The position numbers and the translations under genes are program-made. A stretch of DNA of 64,000 nucleotides from assembly GCF_019968905.1 (NCBI RefSeq), contig NZ_CP079946.1, positions 3,906,001 through 3,970,000 on the forward strand, read 5' to 3'. Source of the DNA: Corallococcus sp. EGB (GTDB taxonomy: Bacteria > Myxococcota > Myxococcia > Myxococcales > Myxococcaceae). Below, piece by piece: positions 1 through 9,706 of the stretch (position 1 is the first letter of the stretch; every line of letters starts with the position of its first letter). A model generated the notes under the pieces. The model saw nothing but the letters and a program-made list of their open reading frames with translations, was not told the DNA's origin and searched no databases.

Positions 1-1
1 G

Positions 2-289
2 AGCTTCAAGGGCTCGCAGACCAAGACGCACGGTACGCACGAGTATCAGCGTCACCCGGGCGCCATCGGTCAGCGTAAGACGCCGGGCCGCACCTACCCC
101 AACAAGAAGATGCCGGGTCACTACGGCGTCGAGCGCGTCACCACGCAGAACCTGACCGTGGTGGACGTGGACGTGGAGAAGGGCCTGGTGCTCGTGAAGG
201 GCGCGGTCCCCGGCCACAACGACGGCATCGTCATCGTGCGCCCCTCCATCAAGGTGGCCATGCGCGCGCAGCACAAGGCCGCGCGCTAG
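2..289 (+). CDS. rplC: 50S ribosomal protein L3, C-terminal part
   Basis: The last 95 residues of ribosomal protein L3, which binds 23S rRNA near the peptidyl-transferase centre and starts 50S assembly. The frame is open from the window edge and carries the L3 hallmarks [21 protein letters not shown] and the closing [12 protein letters not shown]. The 5' part lies outside the window. In most bacteria rplC is followed directly by rplD, rplW and rplB; here it is followed by a hairpin terminator and then gliding-motility genes, so the ribosomal operon ends or is broken at this point. Confidence 0.97.
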   Translation, partial: SFKGSQTKTHGTHEYQRHPGAIGQRKTPGRTYPNKKMPGHYGVERVTTQNLTVVDVDVEKGLVLVKGAVPGHNDGIVIVRPSIKVAMRAQHKAAR

Positions 290-309
290 TTCGCGGTCGC
301 TTCAGCGCC

Positions 310-331
310 GGGGCGTTTCACGCAACGCCCC
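310..331 (+). terminator. Hairpin terminator after rplC
   Basis: A perfect 8-bp stem, GGGGCGTT (310-317) with AACGCCCC (324-331), and a 6-nt loop lie 20 bases after the rplC stop. There is no long T run behind it, only ATTCG, so it is a hairpin of terminator type rather than a textbook intrinsic terminator. The rest of 290-595 holds no gene; it is the leader/promoter region of gltA, in which I see no convincing -35/-10 pair. Confidence 0.6.
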
Positions 332-595
332 ATTCGACGCCTCGCTTCGGGCACCTTCGGGTGGCCGGGCGGGGCGTTCGTCGTTTCCGGGCGTGAGGCG
401 CATCTCCGCCTGGAAACGTTGAGTGCTGGTCGCCCTGGCGCCAAAGGGCGAAAACTTTACCGACTCCCGCTGGGATCCGCTTGCGGTGGATGGGCGCCGT
501 GCTCACATCGCTGTCCCACGCCGGTGCCTCGCCGTCGCAGGAGACGGGACGCGACCGGATCACCCAACGGCCCACCCCCGGGCCGGGCAGGAGAT

Positions 596-1414
596 ATGAA
601 CGCACGCACGCTTCGCGTCTTCGCCGCGCTGAGCCTCTCGCTGACGGCGCTCGGCGCCGCCGCACAGGAAGACGGCGTCCTGGACACGGCGGTCGTCCGC
701 AACCGGCTCTACAAGCCCGCGGGCCATCCGGAGCTGTCCCTGTCCGTGGGTCTGCCCGTGCAGACGCACCTGACGGCGCACTACTTCTTCGACGTCGGCC
801 TGGCCTACAACCTGTTCGACACCTTCGCGCTGGAAGCACGCGCGGGCTACGCCGCCAGCCGCAACACGGGCCTGGCGCGCTCCATCTCCGAGTCCTTCCT
901 GGACCGCGAGGACAAGCGCGTCACGGACGAGCTGGAGGACATGTGGCGGATGGGCCTGCACGGCGTCGTCGGCGCCAGGTGGGCGCCCATCTACGGGAAG
1001 ATCAGCCTCGTCGCGGACATCCCGGTGCACTTCCAGACGTACCTCTGGGCGGGCGGCGGCCTCACCAACCTGAAGCGCCAGTCCGTCATCCAGTGCACCC
1101 GCGTGGTGGACCGGGCCGCGGGCGTCTGTGACAACCGCACGTCCGTGGATGACCGGGGCAGCGCCACGGAGAACTTCTGGGTGAAGGAGTCGCGCGTGGC
1201 GCCGGTGGTGTCCGCCGCGCTGGGCTTCCGCTTCTTCATCAACGAGCAGCACGGCGTGCGGCTGGAGCTGCGCGACTGGATCTTCAGGGACAGCTACCGC
1301 GTGAACCTGCTGCGCGACGACTGGGAGGCTGGCCGGCCCACCGGTGAGCCCGCCAGCAGCCCGGGCCTCACGCACCTGGTGCAGTTCGACCTCGGCTACA
1401 CCTTCTCCTTCTGA
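596..1414 (+). CDS. gltA: Gliding-motility outer-membrane barrel protein GltA
   Basis: Predicted outer-membrane beta-barrel of the Glt gliding complex. The ATG at 596 (after GGCAGGAGAT) starts a signal peptide ending around residue 21 (GAAAQ). The mature part alternates hydrophobic and polar residues like a barrel and ends in Phe (GYTFSF), the usual signal for outer-membrane insertion. It is 272 aa long. gltB begins 9 bases after its stop and gltC follows directly, so the three probably form one transcript. Assignment as GltA rests on the order gltA to gltH and the pairing of two barrels with a TPR protein, not on a close sequence comparison. In Myxococcus, GltA/B/C form an outer-membrane/periplasm subcomplex that is thought to contact the substratum. 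Confidence 0.75.
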   Translation: MNARTLRVFAALSLSLTALGAAAQEDGVLDTAVVRNRLYKPAGHPELSLSVGLPVQTHLTAHYFFDVGLAYNLFDTFALEARAGYAASRNTGLARSISESFLDREDKRVTDELEDMWRMGLHGVVGARWAPIYGKISLVADIPVHFQTYLWAGGGLTNLKRQSVIQCTRVVDRAAGVCDNRTSVDDRGSATENFWVKESRVAPVVSAALGFRFFINEQHGVRLELRDWIFRDSYRVNLLRDDWEAGRPTGEPASSPGLTHLVQFDLGYTFSF

Positions 1415-1423
1415 CCCATTCCT

Positions 1424-2644
1424 ATGCGACCCTTCCGTTCCATCGCGCTCCTCGTTGCCGCGGTGCCTGCCCTCGCGTTCGCGCAAGGCGCCTCTCCGGC
1501 GCAGCCGCCGGCCGCTCCGGGGCCGGATGCGACCGCGCCGGCCTCACCTTCACCCACGGAACCGCCGGAGCGCCAGCGCACCCAGCGCGCAGCGCCCGTG
1601 GTGCCCCAGTCCCAGCCTGAAGCCGCGCCGGCCACACCGTCCGCGCCCGCCACCCCGGACGACGACGACACGGACGGCACGCCGTCCACCCCGTCCCCGG
1701 AGTCCACCGGTGCGCAGGCTCCGGCCGCCACCGCGCCGTCGGACGCGCCGGTCCTGGACTCGGGGGAGGCGCCGCGCACCACGGACGCGCAGCAGCAGCG
1801 GCTGGTGAATGGCGCGCCGCTCTACAACCCGAACGTCAACGTCCACATCGTCCAGAAGAAGCGCTTCGCGGACGAGGGCAAGCACGAGCTGGTGCTGTAT
1901 CCCGCCGCCGTGCAGGTGAACGGCAAGTTCACCAACCACGTGGGCACCGCGCTGAACTACGTCTACCACCTGCAGGAGAACTTCGCCCTCCAGGTGGGCG
2001 GCCAGTACAACTGGTACTCCGACGAGAGCGACTTCAACCTGGAGCTCATCGACAAGGTGCGCGAGCAGGCCCAGGCCGCGTCGTCGCTCCTGCTCCAGTG
2101 GGGCGCGACCGCGGGCGTGGAGGTCACGCCGCTCTACGGCAAGTTCGCCTTCTTCAACAACTCGCTGGCGCAGTTCAGCGTGGTGCTGTCAGGCGGCGCG
2201 GGCATTGGCAAGACGCGCCACCTCATCCGCCCGGAGGTGTCCAACGAGGTGGATGGACAGACGTTCCGGGTGCCCGCGCGCTTCGGCGACACGGGCAACA
2301 AGTTCCTGGGGGAGGTGGGCGGCGGCTTCCGCGTGCAGTTCGGCGAGAGCTACGCCCTCCGCCTGGAGGTGCGCGACCTCATCTACACCGCGCGCGTGGA
2401 CAAGGTGGACGGCTGCAACCTGGCGGACTTCGAAGCGCTGGAGGCCGCGCGCGCCGCCAACGAGCCCTTCAGCGGCCTCACCCTGAGCGGCAGCTGCCAG
2501 GTGTCCAAGTTCGACGGCGTGGACCCGAAGACGAAGAAGAACTACCGCGAGGACATCATCCTCGGGCGGGACCTCGTCGCCGAGCCCTCGTCGGACGTCC
2601 TCAACAACGTCAGCTTCTACGCTGGCTTCTCGGTGCTCTTCTAG
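1424..2644 (+). CDS. gltB: Gliding-motility outer-membrane barrel protein GltB
   Basis: A 406-aa envelope protein: signal peptide (residues 1 to about 20, cut after LAFA), a long Pro/Ala/Thr-rich stretch to about residue 125 likely to be disordered in the periplasm, then a barrel-like domain ending in Phe (AGFSVLF). The last strand and terminal Phe mirror GltA, its probable partner in the outer membrane. The start ATG follows the gltA stop by 9 bases with no clear Shine-Dalgarno sequence, suggesting translational coupling. The gltC ATG starts 2 bases after its stop. The family assignment comes from the architecture and the gene order in the glt block. Confidence 0.75.
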   Translation: MRPFRSIALLVAAVPALAFAQGASPAQPPAAPGPDATAPASPSPTEPPERQRTQRAAPVVPQSQPEAAPATPSAPATPDDDDTDGTPSTPSPESTGAQAPAATAPSDAPVLDSGEAPRTTDAQQQRLVNGAPLYNPNVNVHIVQKKRFADEGKHELVLYPAAVQVNGKFTNHVGTALNYVYHLQENFALQVGGQYNWYSDESDFNLELIDKVREQAQAASSLLLQWGATAGVEVTPLYGKFAFFNNSLAQFSVVLSGGAGIGKTRHLIRPEVSNEVDGQTFRVPARFGDTGNKFLGEVGGGFRVQFGESYALRLEVRDLIYTARVDKVDGCNLADFEALEAARAANEPFSGLTLSGSCQVSKFDGVDPKTKKNYREDIILGRDLVAEPSSDVLNNVSFYAGFSVLF

Positions 2645-2646
2645 CC

Positions 2647-4185
2647 ATGTCCCGACTGCTCCGACTCCTCGTCGTCCTCGGGCCCCTCGCCGTGCCCGCC
2701 GTCGCGTTCGCCCAGCAGGACGTGGGCACCTACAACCGCGCGCTGTCCGCCTTCAACGCGGGCCAGCTCGACACCGCGGCCCCCCTCTTCGCGAAGCTGG
2801 CGGAAGGGGAGGACGCGGACCTCAAGGGCAAGGCCGAGTTCTACCTGGCGCAGACCCTCGCCAAGAAGGACCTGCCCGTCGCGGCCTTCATCTCCTACGC
2901 GGCCATCGTCAACGCCGGCCCCAAGCACCCCTCGTACCTCAAGGCCATCGAGGGGCTGGTGGACATGCAGCAGCGGCTGGACGAGCAGAACCTCATCCCC
3001 AGCATCCTCAACCAGGCCTACACGGATGAAGTGCGCGACCAGTGGGCCACGCTGCCCAAGGAGGTGCTCGCGCGCATCAACTACCTGGTCGGCACCGCCA
3101 GCCAGCGCCGCATGCGCTTCGAGGAGGCCCGCGCGCTGCTGGAGGCCGTGCCCGCGGACAGCCGCGTCTACGCGAAGGCCCGCTATCTGCTGGGCACGGT
3201 GCTCGCCGATCCGCGCTTCCCGGGCCGTCCCGGCGAAGGGGAGACGCTGGACCAGGAGGCCCTCGCCGCGTTCCAGGCCGTGCTGAACGCGAAGGAGCCT
3301 CAGGTGGAGCTGCGGGAGACGCGTGAGCTGGCGCTCCTGGGCCTCGGCCGCGTGCACTACCGCCGCGGCGAGTACGCGGAGGCGGTGAAGGCCTACGAAG
3401 GCGTGCCCCGCTACGCGCGCTTCTGGGACCAGGCCCTCTTCGAGAACGGCTTCGCCCGCTTCCAGAACGAGGACTTCGGCGGGGCGCTGGGCAGCCTCCA
3501 GGCGCTGCACGCGCCGCAGTTCGAGGGCGCCTTCCAGCCCGAGTCGTGGATCCTCAAGGCCACCGTCTATTACTACTCGTGCCTCTACGACGAGGTGAAG
3601 ACGACGCTCGCCGCGTTCGACGAGCGCTACGGCCCCATGGCCCGGCAGCTGGAGCCCTTCACCGGCGAGGACGTGGCGCCCATCCAGGCGTTCAACCTGG
3701 TGGCCTCCGAGAACCGCCGCCTGCCGCGCGCGGTGTACCTGTGGATCCGCAACAACGAGCGCATCCGTGAGGTGATGCGGACGCTGGCGCGCGTGGACCA
3801 GGAGAAGCGCGCCATCAGCGAGGGCCCGTGGCGCGGGACGCCGTTCGCCGCGCAGACGGTGGCGTCGCTGGAGGACATCCGCACCACGCTGCTGCAGGTG
3901 GGCGGCACGCTCGCCAAGAACCGCATCCAGGAGGCCGCGGACAACCTCCGCACCTTCTCCGACCAGGCGGAGATCATCCGCGTGCAGACGGCGCTGGATG
4001 AGAAGGACCTCTTCTCCGAGGGCGTGGACCAGAAGGCGCTGCTGTCCCGCCAGACGCTCTACCGCCCGAAGATGCCCGGCGCGGCGTGGAACTACTGGCG
4101 CTTCCAGGGCGAGTTCTGGATCGACGAGATCGGCTACTATCAGTACACGCTCAAGCGGGGCTGCCCCGCTCGCCAGGAGAAGTAG
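2647..4185 (+). CDS. gltC: Periplasmic TPR gliding protein GltC
   Basis: A 512-aa exported protein with a signal peptide (MSRLLRLLVVLGPLAVPAVA, cleaved before QQD) followed by tetratricopeptide-like helical pairs, visible as repeated patterns such as YNRALSAFNAGQLDTAAPLF and GRVHYRRGEYAEAVKAYEG. TPR proteins act as scaffolds; GltC of the gliding machinery is the periplasmic partner of the GltA and GltB barrels. It is the last gene before a strong terminator at 4230-4275, so gltABC looks like a closed transcription unit. The start ATG 2 bases after the gltB stop gives the signal peptide directly. Confidence 0.78.
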   Translation: MSRLLRLLVVLGPLAVPAVAFAQQDVGTYNRALSAFNAGQLDTAAPLFAKLAEGEDADLKGKAEFYLAQTLAKKDLPVAAFISYAAIVNAGPKHPSYLKAIEGLVDMQQRLDEQNLIPSILNQAYTDEVRDQWATLPKEVLARINYLVGTASQRRMRFEEARALLEAVPADSRVYAKARYLLGTVLADPRFPGRPGEGETLDQEALAAFQAVLNAKEPQVELRETRELALLGLGRVHYRRGEYAEAVKAYEGVPRYARFWDQALFENGFARFQNEDFGGALGSLQALHAPQFEGAFQPESWILKATVYYYSCLYDEVKTTLAAFDERYGPMARQLEPFTGEDVAPIQAFNLVASENRRLPRAVYLWIRNNERIREVMRTLARVDQEKRAISEGPWRGTPFAAQTVASLEDIRTTLLQVGGTLAKNRIQEAADNLRTFSDQAEIIRVQTALDEKDLFSEGVDQKALLSRQTLYRPKMPGAAWNYWRFQGEFWIDEIGYYQYTLKRGCPARQEK

Positions 4186-4229
4186 GCAAGTAGGAGCCGG
4201 GCGCACCCGGCCGCCCGTGAGAAACACCC

Positions 4230-4275
4230 AAGAGGCCCCGCCACCGTGCGTTTGTCACGGGGGATGGGGCCTCTT
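4230..4275 (+). terminator. Intrinsic-type terminator after gltC
   Basis: A 10-bp perfect outer stem, AAGAGGCCCC (4230-4239) with GGGGCCTCTT (4266-4275), encloses a second stem (CCGTG/CACGG). It separates gltABC from gltD and implies that gltD has its own promoter within the 170 bases that follow. Confidence 0.8.
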
Positions 4276-4445
4276 CACTTGATGTTGAGTCCTGGAAGTT
4301 GGCTCGGACTGATCGCGTACGGCGGGGCACAAGGCACGTTCCGGGCCACTTCTCAATCTGGGTACCCGCGTCTACTTTCCGTCGTCCCTCCCAGATGGGC
4401 AGAAGTTTTCCCAGACAGGCGAGGCGCGGTTCTCCAGGAGCTCGC

Positions 4446-7400
4446 ATGAAGGTGGTTCTTCGGTTCGGTGCACTGGCGGTGGGCGTCGCGCTCGCGGCCG
4501 GTGGGGTGGGGGAGGCGGCGGAGGAGACGGCACCGCCGCGCAAGGTGGCGACGAAGAAGTCCTCCTCGAAGGCGGCGGCCAGGAAGGCCGAGGCCGCGAG
4601 CAAGAAGGACAAGGAGGAGGCCAAGAAGGCAGAGCTGCCGCCCGGCGTCGCGCCCCAGGACATGCGCAAGGGCCCGGCGCGGGTGAAGCCCGCCACGGCC
4701 AAGTTCGCGGACACGCCGCGCATCGCGGACTCCCAGAAGAACGCGCTCGCGGACAAGAAGCGCGACGAGGCCATCGAGGGCTTCAAGCGCCTCATCCCCA
4801 AGCTGCAGGAGACCTCCACGCAGAAGGCGGAGATGCAGTACCGCCTGTCGGAGCTCTACTGGGAGAAGTCCAAGTACCTCTACCAGCTGGAGATGGAGAA
4901 GTTCCTCGCGGCGGAGAAGGCCTACGACGCCGCCGTGGCGCGCGGTGAGAAGGCCACGCCGCCGGAGCAGGACCACCGCGAGTCCGAGCACTACCGCGCG
5001 GAGACGATGCGCATCTACGAGGCCATCCTCAGCGAGTACCCGGACTACCCGGCCCGCGACGAGGTCCTCTTCTCCCTGGGCTACAACCTCTACGAGCTCA
5101 ACCGCAAGCAGGACGCGGTGGCCCGCTACGAGGAGCTGATCCGCGACTTCCCGAAGTCGCAGTTCGTCCCGGACGCGTACATCCAGCTGGGCAACCACTA
5201 CTTCGACAACAACAAGCTCGCGCCCGCGAAGGAGAACTACCAGAAGGCGCGCGACTCCGGCGTGCCCAAGATCTACGCCTACGCCACCTACAAGCTGTCC
5301 TGGTGTGACTACAACGCGGGCGACCTGGACGCGGGCCTGAAGAAGCTGCACGAGGTGGTGGACTACGCGGGCCAGCACGGCGCGGAGCTGGGCGACCTGC
5401 GCACGGAGGCCCTCAACGACCTCACCGTCTTCTACGTCCAGTTGGATCAGCCGAAGGAAGCGCTGGCCTACTTCAAGGAGAAGGCTCCGCCGAAGCGCCA
5501 GGGCCGGCTGCTCGCGAAGACGGCCGCGGGCCTGGTGGACGCGGGCCACTTCGACAGCGCCATCCTGGTGTACCGCACGCTCATCGACGACGCGCCCATG
5601 GGCGCGAACGCGCCGGAGTACCAGCAGGCGGTGGTGCGCGCGTACGAGGGCCTGCGCCAGCGCCAGCAGGTCCGCAAGGAGATGAAGCGGATGGTGGACC
5701 TCTACCGCCCGGGTGGCGAGTGGTGGACCGCCAACGCGAGCAACGCGGGCGTGCTGCGCAACGCCTTCAGCGTCACCGAAGAGGCCATGCGCGTGATGGT
5801 GACGGAGTACCACCAGGAGGCGCAGAAGACGCGCCAGGTGGAGACCTACCGGCTCGCGCGTGACATCTACAAGCAGTACGTGGACGCGTTCGCCTCCAGC
5901 GACAACCCGGAGTTCGTCGCGGACTCCGCGTTCAACATCCGCTTCTTCTACGCGGAAATCCTCTGGGCCCTGGAGGAGTGGGAGGCCGCCGCCGCCGAGT
6001 ACGACGCCGTGGTGGCGTTCAAGATTCCGGATCGCGACTCCGCGAAGGAGGTCTCCAACGAGTCCTACCGCAAGTCCGCCGCGTACAACGCGGTGCTCGC
6101 CTACGACAAGCTCGTCAAGATCGAGCGCGGCCAGCTCTCCAAGAGCGACCTGAAGGACGGCCAGAAGGTCGACGAGAAGAAGGACAAGGGCGACGTCGCC
6201 AAGCAGAAGCTGGTGAAGCGCGACGCCAAGGACCAGGCCGAGCAGCCGCTCACGAAGTTCGAGGACCGGCTGGTCGCCGCGTGCGACACGTACAACAACC
6301 TGTATCCGGGCAACCAGGATGAGATCGACCTGCGCTACCAGGCCGCGGTCATCCTCTACGACCGCGCGCACTTCGTGGACGCGGCCCGCCGCTTCGGGGA
6401 GATCATCGACAAGTTCCCGGAGGAGCGCCGCTCGCGCGACGCCGCGGACCTGACCATGTACGTGCTGGAGAGCCGCGAGGAGTGGCAGGAGCTCAACACG
6501 CTCTCGCGCAAGTTCCTGAATAACAAGAAGCTGTCCAAGCCCGGCTCGGACTTCGCCCAGCGCGTGGCCCGCGTGGTGGAGGGCAGCCAGTACAAGTACG
6601 TGGACGAGGTCGTCTACAAGAAGGAGAAGAACCCCGCCAAGGCCGCCGAGGAGTTCCTCCGCTTCGTGACGGAGTTCCCCAAGTCGGAGAACGCGGACCG
6701 CGCGCTCACCTACGCGATGGTCATCGCGCAGGAGGCCGGTGAGGTGGACAAGGGCATCACCGCCGGTGAGCGCGTCCTCAAGGAGTACCCGAACAGCAAC
6801 TTCGAACTGAAGACGCGCTACACGCTGTCCGGCCTCTACGAGAAGGTCGCCGAGTTCAAGAAGGCCGCCGCCATGTCCGAGTCCTTCGTGGCCGCCTACG
6901 ACGCGGCGATGAAGGCCCGCGAGGCGCAGGCGAAGAAGACCAAGGAGCCGAAGGCCAAGCCCACCGCCGTCGCGAAGAAGGACGACACGCCGGGGGCCGC
7001 GGAGGACGCGGACTCCAAGCGCGCGCAGAAGGCCGCCGAGCGCAAGGCGCAGGTGGACGCCGCCGGCGAGTGGGTGGCGGACGCGCTCTTCAACGCGGGC
7101 GTCTGGTACGACGGCCTGGGTGAGTCCCAGAAGGCCGTCAACGCGTGGAACAGCTACCTGGCGCGCTTCAGGGACCGGAAGGACGTGCCCCAGGTGGCCT
7201 TCTCCATCGGCCTGGTGTGGGAGAAGGAGAAGAAGTGGGGCGACGCGGCCCGCGCCTTCAACCGCTTCGTGGAGGACTACGGCCGCGACTCGCGCACCGC
7301 CGCGGGCCAGGCGTACCTGGCGCGGTACCACGAGATGCTCGCGTACCAGAAGATGCGGGACGTGCGCGGCCAGGAGAAGGCACAGGACGACCTGGTGCGC

Positions 7401-8105
7401 GGCTGGACCCGGCTCTCGGAGAACGTGCGCAAGGACACCGCGGTGCTCAACGCGTACGGCCACGCGCGCTTCCTGGCGCTGGAGCCCACGTGGAAGCGCT
7501 TCTCGGACATCAAGTTCACGCGCGTCTCCACCATCCGCCGCGACCTGACGAACAAGCAGCGTGAGATGCAGCGCGTGGAGAAGGAGTACGCGGCGGTGCT
7601 CGCCACGGGCTCCGGCGAGTGGGGCATCGCGGCGCTGACGCGCATCGGCCTCGCGTACGCGGACTTCGCGCGCAACATCCTGGACTCGCCGGACCCCTCC
7701 GGTCTGGACGACGAGCAGCTCAGCATGTACCGCGGCGAGCTGGAGAACCTGGCGCTGCCCCTGGAGGACAAGTCCAGCGAGGCGCTGGAGAAGGGCCTCC
7801 AGAAGGCCTACGAGCTGGGCATCTACAGCGAGTGGACGCTGGCCGCGCAGGACCAGCTCAACCGCTTCCGTCCGGGCGTCTACGCCCAGGTGAGGCCGGT
7901 GACGTACCGGGGCAGCAGTGATTCGCGCATCGCCTCGGGCGTGCTGAAGGACCTCAACGGCCCCGCCAGCGCCTCCGCGGAGCCCCAGCCCGCCGCCGCG
8001 CCGGAAGCCGCGCCCGCGGAGAACGCGAAGCCCGCAGCCACGCCGGAAGGGACGGAGGCCGCGAAGCCCGAGCCCACCGCGTCGCTCGAGGGGGTTCAGC
8101 CGTGA
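4446..8105 (+). CDS. gltD: Large TPR gliding-motility protein GltD (AgmU)
   Basis: A 1219-aa protein whose length matches Myxococcus AgmU/GltD, a scaffold of the gliding motor reported from periplasm and cytoplasm. The ATG at 4446 begins a signal-like hydrophobic segment (about residues 1-25), then a Lys/Ala/Glu-rich stretch (about 28-65), a long array of TPR-type helical repeats, a second Lys/Ala-rich spacer (about residues 818-865) and an Ala/Pro/Glu tail. An upstream in-frame start at 4299 would add residues that look non-coding. Its stop overlaps the first possible gltE start (GTGA), so gltD and gltE are co-translated. It lies after the gltC terminator and should have its own promoter. 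Confidence 0.85.
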   Translation: MKVVLRFGALAVGVALAAGGVGEAAEETAPPRKVATKKSSSKAAARKAEAASKKDKEEAKKAELPPGVAPQDMRKGPARVKPATAKFADTPRIADSQKNALADKKRDEAIEGFKRLIPKLQETSTQKAEMQYRLSELYWEKSKYLYQLEMEKFLAAEKAYDAAVARGEKATPPEQDHRESEHYRAETMRIYEAILSEYPDYPARDEVLFSLGYNLYELNRKQDAVARYEELIRDFPKSQFVPDAYIQLGNHYFDNNKLAPAKENYQKARDSGVPKIYAYATYKLSWCDYNAGDLDAGLKKLHEVVDYAGQHGAELGDLRTEALNDLTVFYVQLDQPKEALAYFKEKAPPKRQGRLLAKTAAGLVDAGHFDSAILVYRTLIDDAPMGANAPEYQQAVVRAYEGLRQRQQVRKEMKRMVDLYRPGGEWWTANASNAGVLRNAFSVTEEAMRVMVTEYHQEAQKTRQVETYRLARDIYKQYVDAFASSDNPEFVADSAFNIRFFYAEILWALEEWEAAAAEYDAVVAFKIPDRDSAKEVSNESYRKSAAYNAVLAYDKLVKIERGQLSKSDLKDGQKVDEKKDKGDVAKQKLVKRDAKDQAEQPLTKFEDRLVAACDTYNNLYPGNQDEIDLRYQAAVILYDRAHFVDAARRFGEIIDKFPEERRSRDAADLTMYVLESREEWQELNTLSRKFLNNKKLSKPGSDFAQRVARVVEGSQYKYVDEVVYKKEKNPAKAAEEFLRFVTEFPKSENADRALTYAMVIAQEAGEVDKGITAGERVLKEYPNSNFELKTRYTLSGLYEKVAEFKKAAAMSESFVAAYDAAMKAREAQAKKTKEPKAKPTAVAKKDDTPGAAEDADSKRAQKAAERKAQVDAAGEWVADALFNAGVWYDGLGESQKAVNAWNSYLARFRDRKDVPQVAFSIGLVWEKEKKWGDAARAFNRFVEDYGRDSRTAAGQAYLARYHEMLAYQKMRDVRGQEKAQDDLVRGWTRLSENVRKDTAVLNAYGHARFLALEPTWKRFSDIKFTRVSTIRRDLTNKQREMQRVEKEYAAVLATGSGEWGIAALTRIGLAYADFARNILDSPDPSGLDDEQLSMYRGELENLALPLEDKSSEALEKGLQKAYELGIYSEWTLAAQDQLNRFRPGVYAQVRPVTYRGSSDSRIASGVLKDLNGPASASAEPQPAAAPEAAPAENAKPAATPEGTEAAKPEPTASLEGVQP

Positions 8106-8152
8106 AGACGAACCACAGCATCGCCATGAGCAGCCAGTGGAAGGGGACGGGG

Positions 8153-9547
8153 ATGGAAGGCTTTCGCACCAAGCGCATGTTCCTGGCGGGGGCCTTCGCC
8201 TTCGCCTTCACCACGGCCTGCGCCACGGGGCCCAGGCCCACGCCCGTCGCGATGAACGCGGTGGAGAAGCCCGCCGCCACCGTCCCCGCCGCGCCGCCTC
8301 CCGCTCCGGTGGAGAAGGGCGACGCCAACGGCCGGTTCGCGCAGGCCCTGAAGGCCTATGAGGCCGGGGACCTGGACGGCGCGCGCAAGGGCTTCGAGGA
8401 CGTCGTGTCGCAGGAGCCCAAGGCGCTCAACGCGCGCTTCAACCTGGGCGTCATCGCGGAGAAGCAGGGCCGCCCCGCGGATGCCCGCGCGGCGTACGAG
8501 CAGGTGCTCGCGTTGGATCCGGCGCACACGCCGTCGGTGATGAACCTGGGGCTGATGCGCCGGCACGAGGGCCAGCTGGACGAGGCCATCTCGCTCTACA
8601 CGAAGGCGCTCCAGACGCCGGGCCACGAGCACGACGAGCCGGTGCTCAACGCGCTGGCCGCGACGTACCGCCTGGCCGGCAAGCTGGACGAGGCGGAGGC
8701 CACGGGCCGGCGCGTGCTCGCTCGCAGCAAGGACAACCCGGAGGCGTACAAGACGCTGGCGCTGGTGGCGTACGACCGGGGCCAGTACCGGCTGGCGGAG
8801 CTGCTGATCATCAACGCGCGCAAGGTGGCGCAGGACGACCCGGCCATCTCCAACACGCTGGGGATGATCTACCTGAAGATGGAGGACCGTCCGCGCGCGC
8901 TCGCCCAGTTCCAGAAGGCCGTGTCGCTGGATGACAACTTCGCGCCCGGCCACCTCAACCTGGGCGCCCTGGCGCTGAGCTACCGCGACTACGCGGGCGC
9001 GGAGCGGGCCTTCACCAAGGCCCTGGCCCTGGAGCCCGACGGCCTGGAGGGCCAGCTCTACCTGGCGTACGCGCTGGACGGCCAGAAGGGCCTGGATCCG
9101 AAGAAGGGCGTCGCCGCGGGCGAGGCGTTCGAGAAGGTGCTCGCGCGCGCCGCGGACAAGCCGGAGGCGGTGTGCGGCGCGGGCTGGGCATACGCCGCGG
9201 ACCGCGCGGGCTTCGAGAAGGCCATCGCGTTCCTGGACCGCTGCAAGGGGCTGTCCTCCACCTCCGAGCAGGACAAGCAGCTCATCACCGCCAAGGTGAA
9301 CGGCCTGCAGAACATGCTCAAGAACCCGCCGCCGGCCGCCACGGCGGAGGCGAAGGACGAGCCCAAGAAGGACGCGGAGGCCACGGGAGGCGCGGGTTCG
9401 TCCGTGATGAACCAGCTGCCCCAGGACCCCAACGCGCCCGAGCAGGAGGCCCCGGCGGACGAGGGCACGGCCGCGCCTGAGGCGGCGCCCGCCAACGAAG
9501 CGTCTGACAATGGACAGACGGCTCCGACGCCTGCTCCAACGCCCTGA
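8153..9547 (+). CDS. gltE: TPR lipoprotein GltE (AglT)
   Basis: TPR lipoprotein of the gliding machinery. From the ATG at 8153, preceded by AAGGGGACGGGG, a short basic n-region and hydrophobic core end in the lipobox FTTAC, so Cys23 should be lipidated. The mature protein has a Pro/Ala linker, then six or more TPR units (for example ALKAYEAGDLDGARKGFEDV and AISLYTKAL) to about residue 390, and a low-complexity Ala/Pro/Glu tail. A GTG at 8102 (overlapping the gltD stop as GTGA) and an ATG at 8126 are in frame; both would leave an odd N-terminal extension before the signal peptide. Outer- or inner-membrane anchoring cannot be told from sequence alone. Confidence 0.85.
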   Translation: MEGFRTKRMFLAGAFAFAFTTACATGPRPTPVAMNAVEKPAATVPAAPPPAPVEKGDANGRFAQALKAYEAGDLDGARKGFEDVVSQEPKALNARFNLGVIAEKQGRPADARAAYEQVLALDPAHTPSVMNLGLMRRHEGQLDEAISLYTKALQTPGHEHDEPVLNALAATYRLAGKLDEAEATGRRVLARSKDNPEAYKTLALVAYDRGQYRLAELLIINARKVAQDDPAISNTLGMIYLKMEDRPRALAQFQKAVSLDDNFAPGHLNLGALALSYRDYAGAERAFTKALALEPDGLEGQLYLAYALDGQKGLDPKKGVAAGEAFEKVLARAADKPEAVCGAGWAYAADRAGFEKAIAFLDRCKGLSSTSEQDKQLITAKVNGLQNMLKNPPPAATAEAKDEPKKDAEATGGAGSSVMNQLPQDPNAPEQEAPADEGTAAPEAAPANEASDNGQTAPTPAPTP

Positions 9548-9599
9548 AGAAACAACAGTCGTACTGGCGGGAAGGACGAGAACTTTCTTCCCACCTCCA

Positions 9600-9627
9600 G
9601 CCGCCCAGGTGCAAGCGACCGGGCGGC
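9600..9627 (+). terminator. GC-rich hairpin between gltE and gltF
   Basis: A 7-bp stem, GCCGCCC (9600-9606) with GGGCGGC (9621-9627), 53 bases after the gltE stop, followed by TCCCTT. It could end or attenuate the gltDE transcript before gltF; the short T tract makes termination uncertain. Confidence 0.4.
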
Positions 9628-9706
9628 TCCCTTAGAATCCAGGGACTTGGAGTTGGTGCGAGCCCTGCATTGGAATTCTTGAAGCGGGCCTTGGCGGAGA
9701 CATCAC

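Noticed and set aside
4353-7463. A 1036-residue open frame antisense to gltD
   Set aside because: Composition is Leu/Arg/Val/His-rich without motifs and it mirrors GC-biased codons of gltD; a typical shadow in high-GC DNA.
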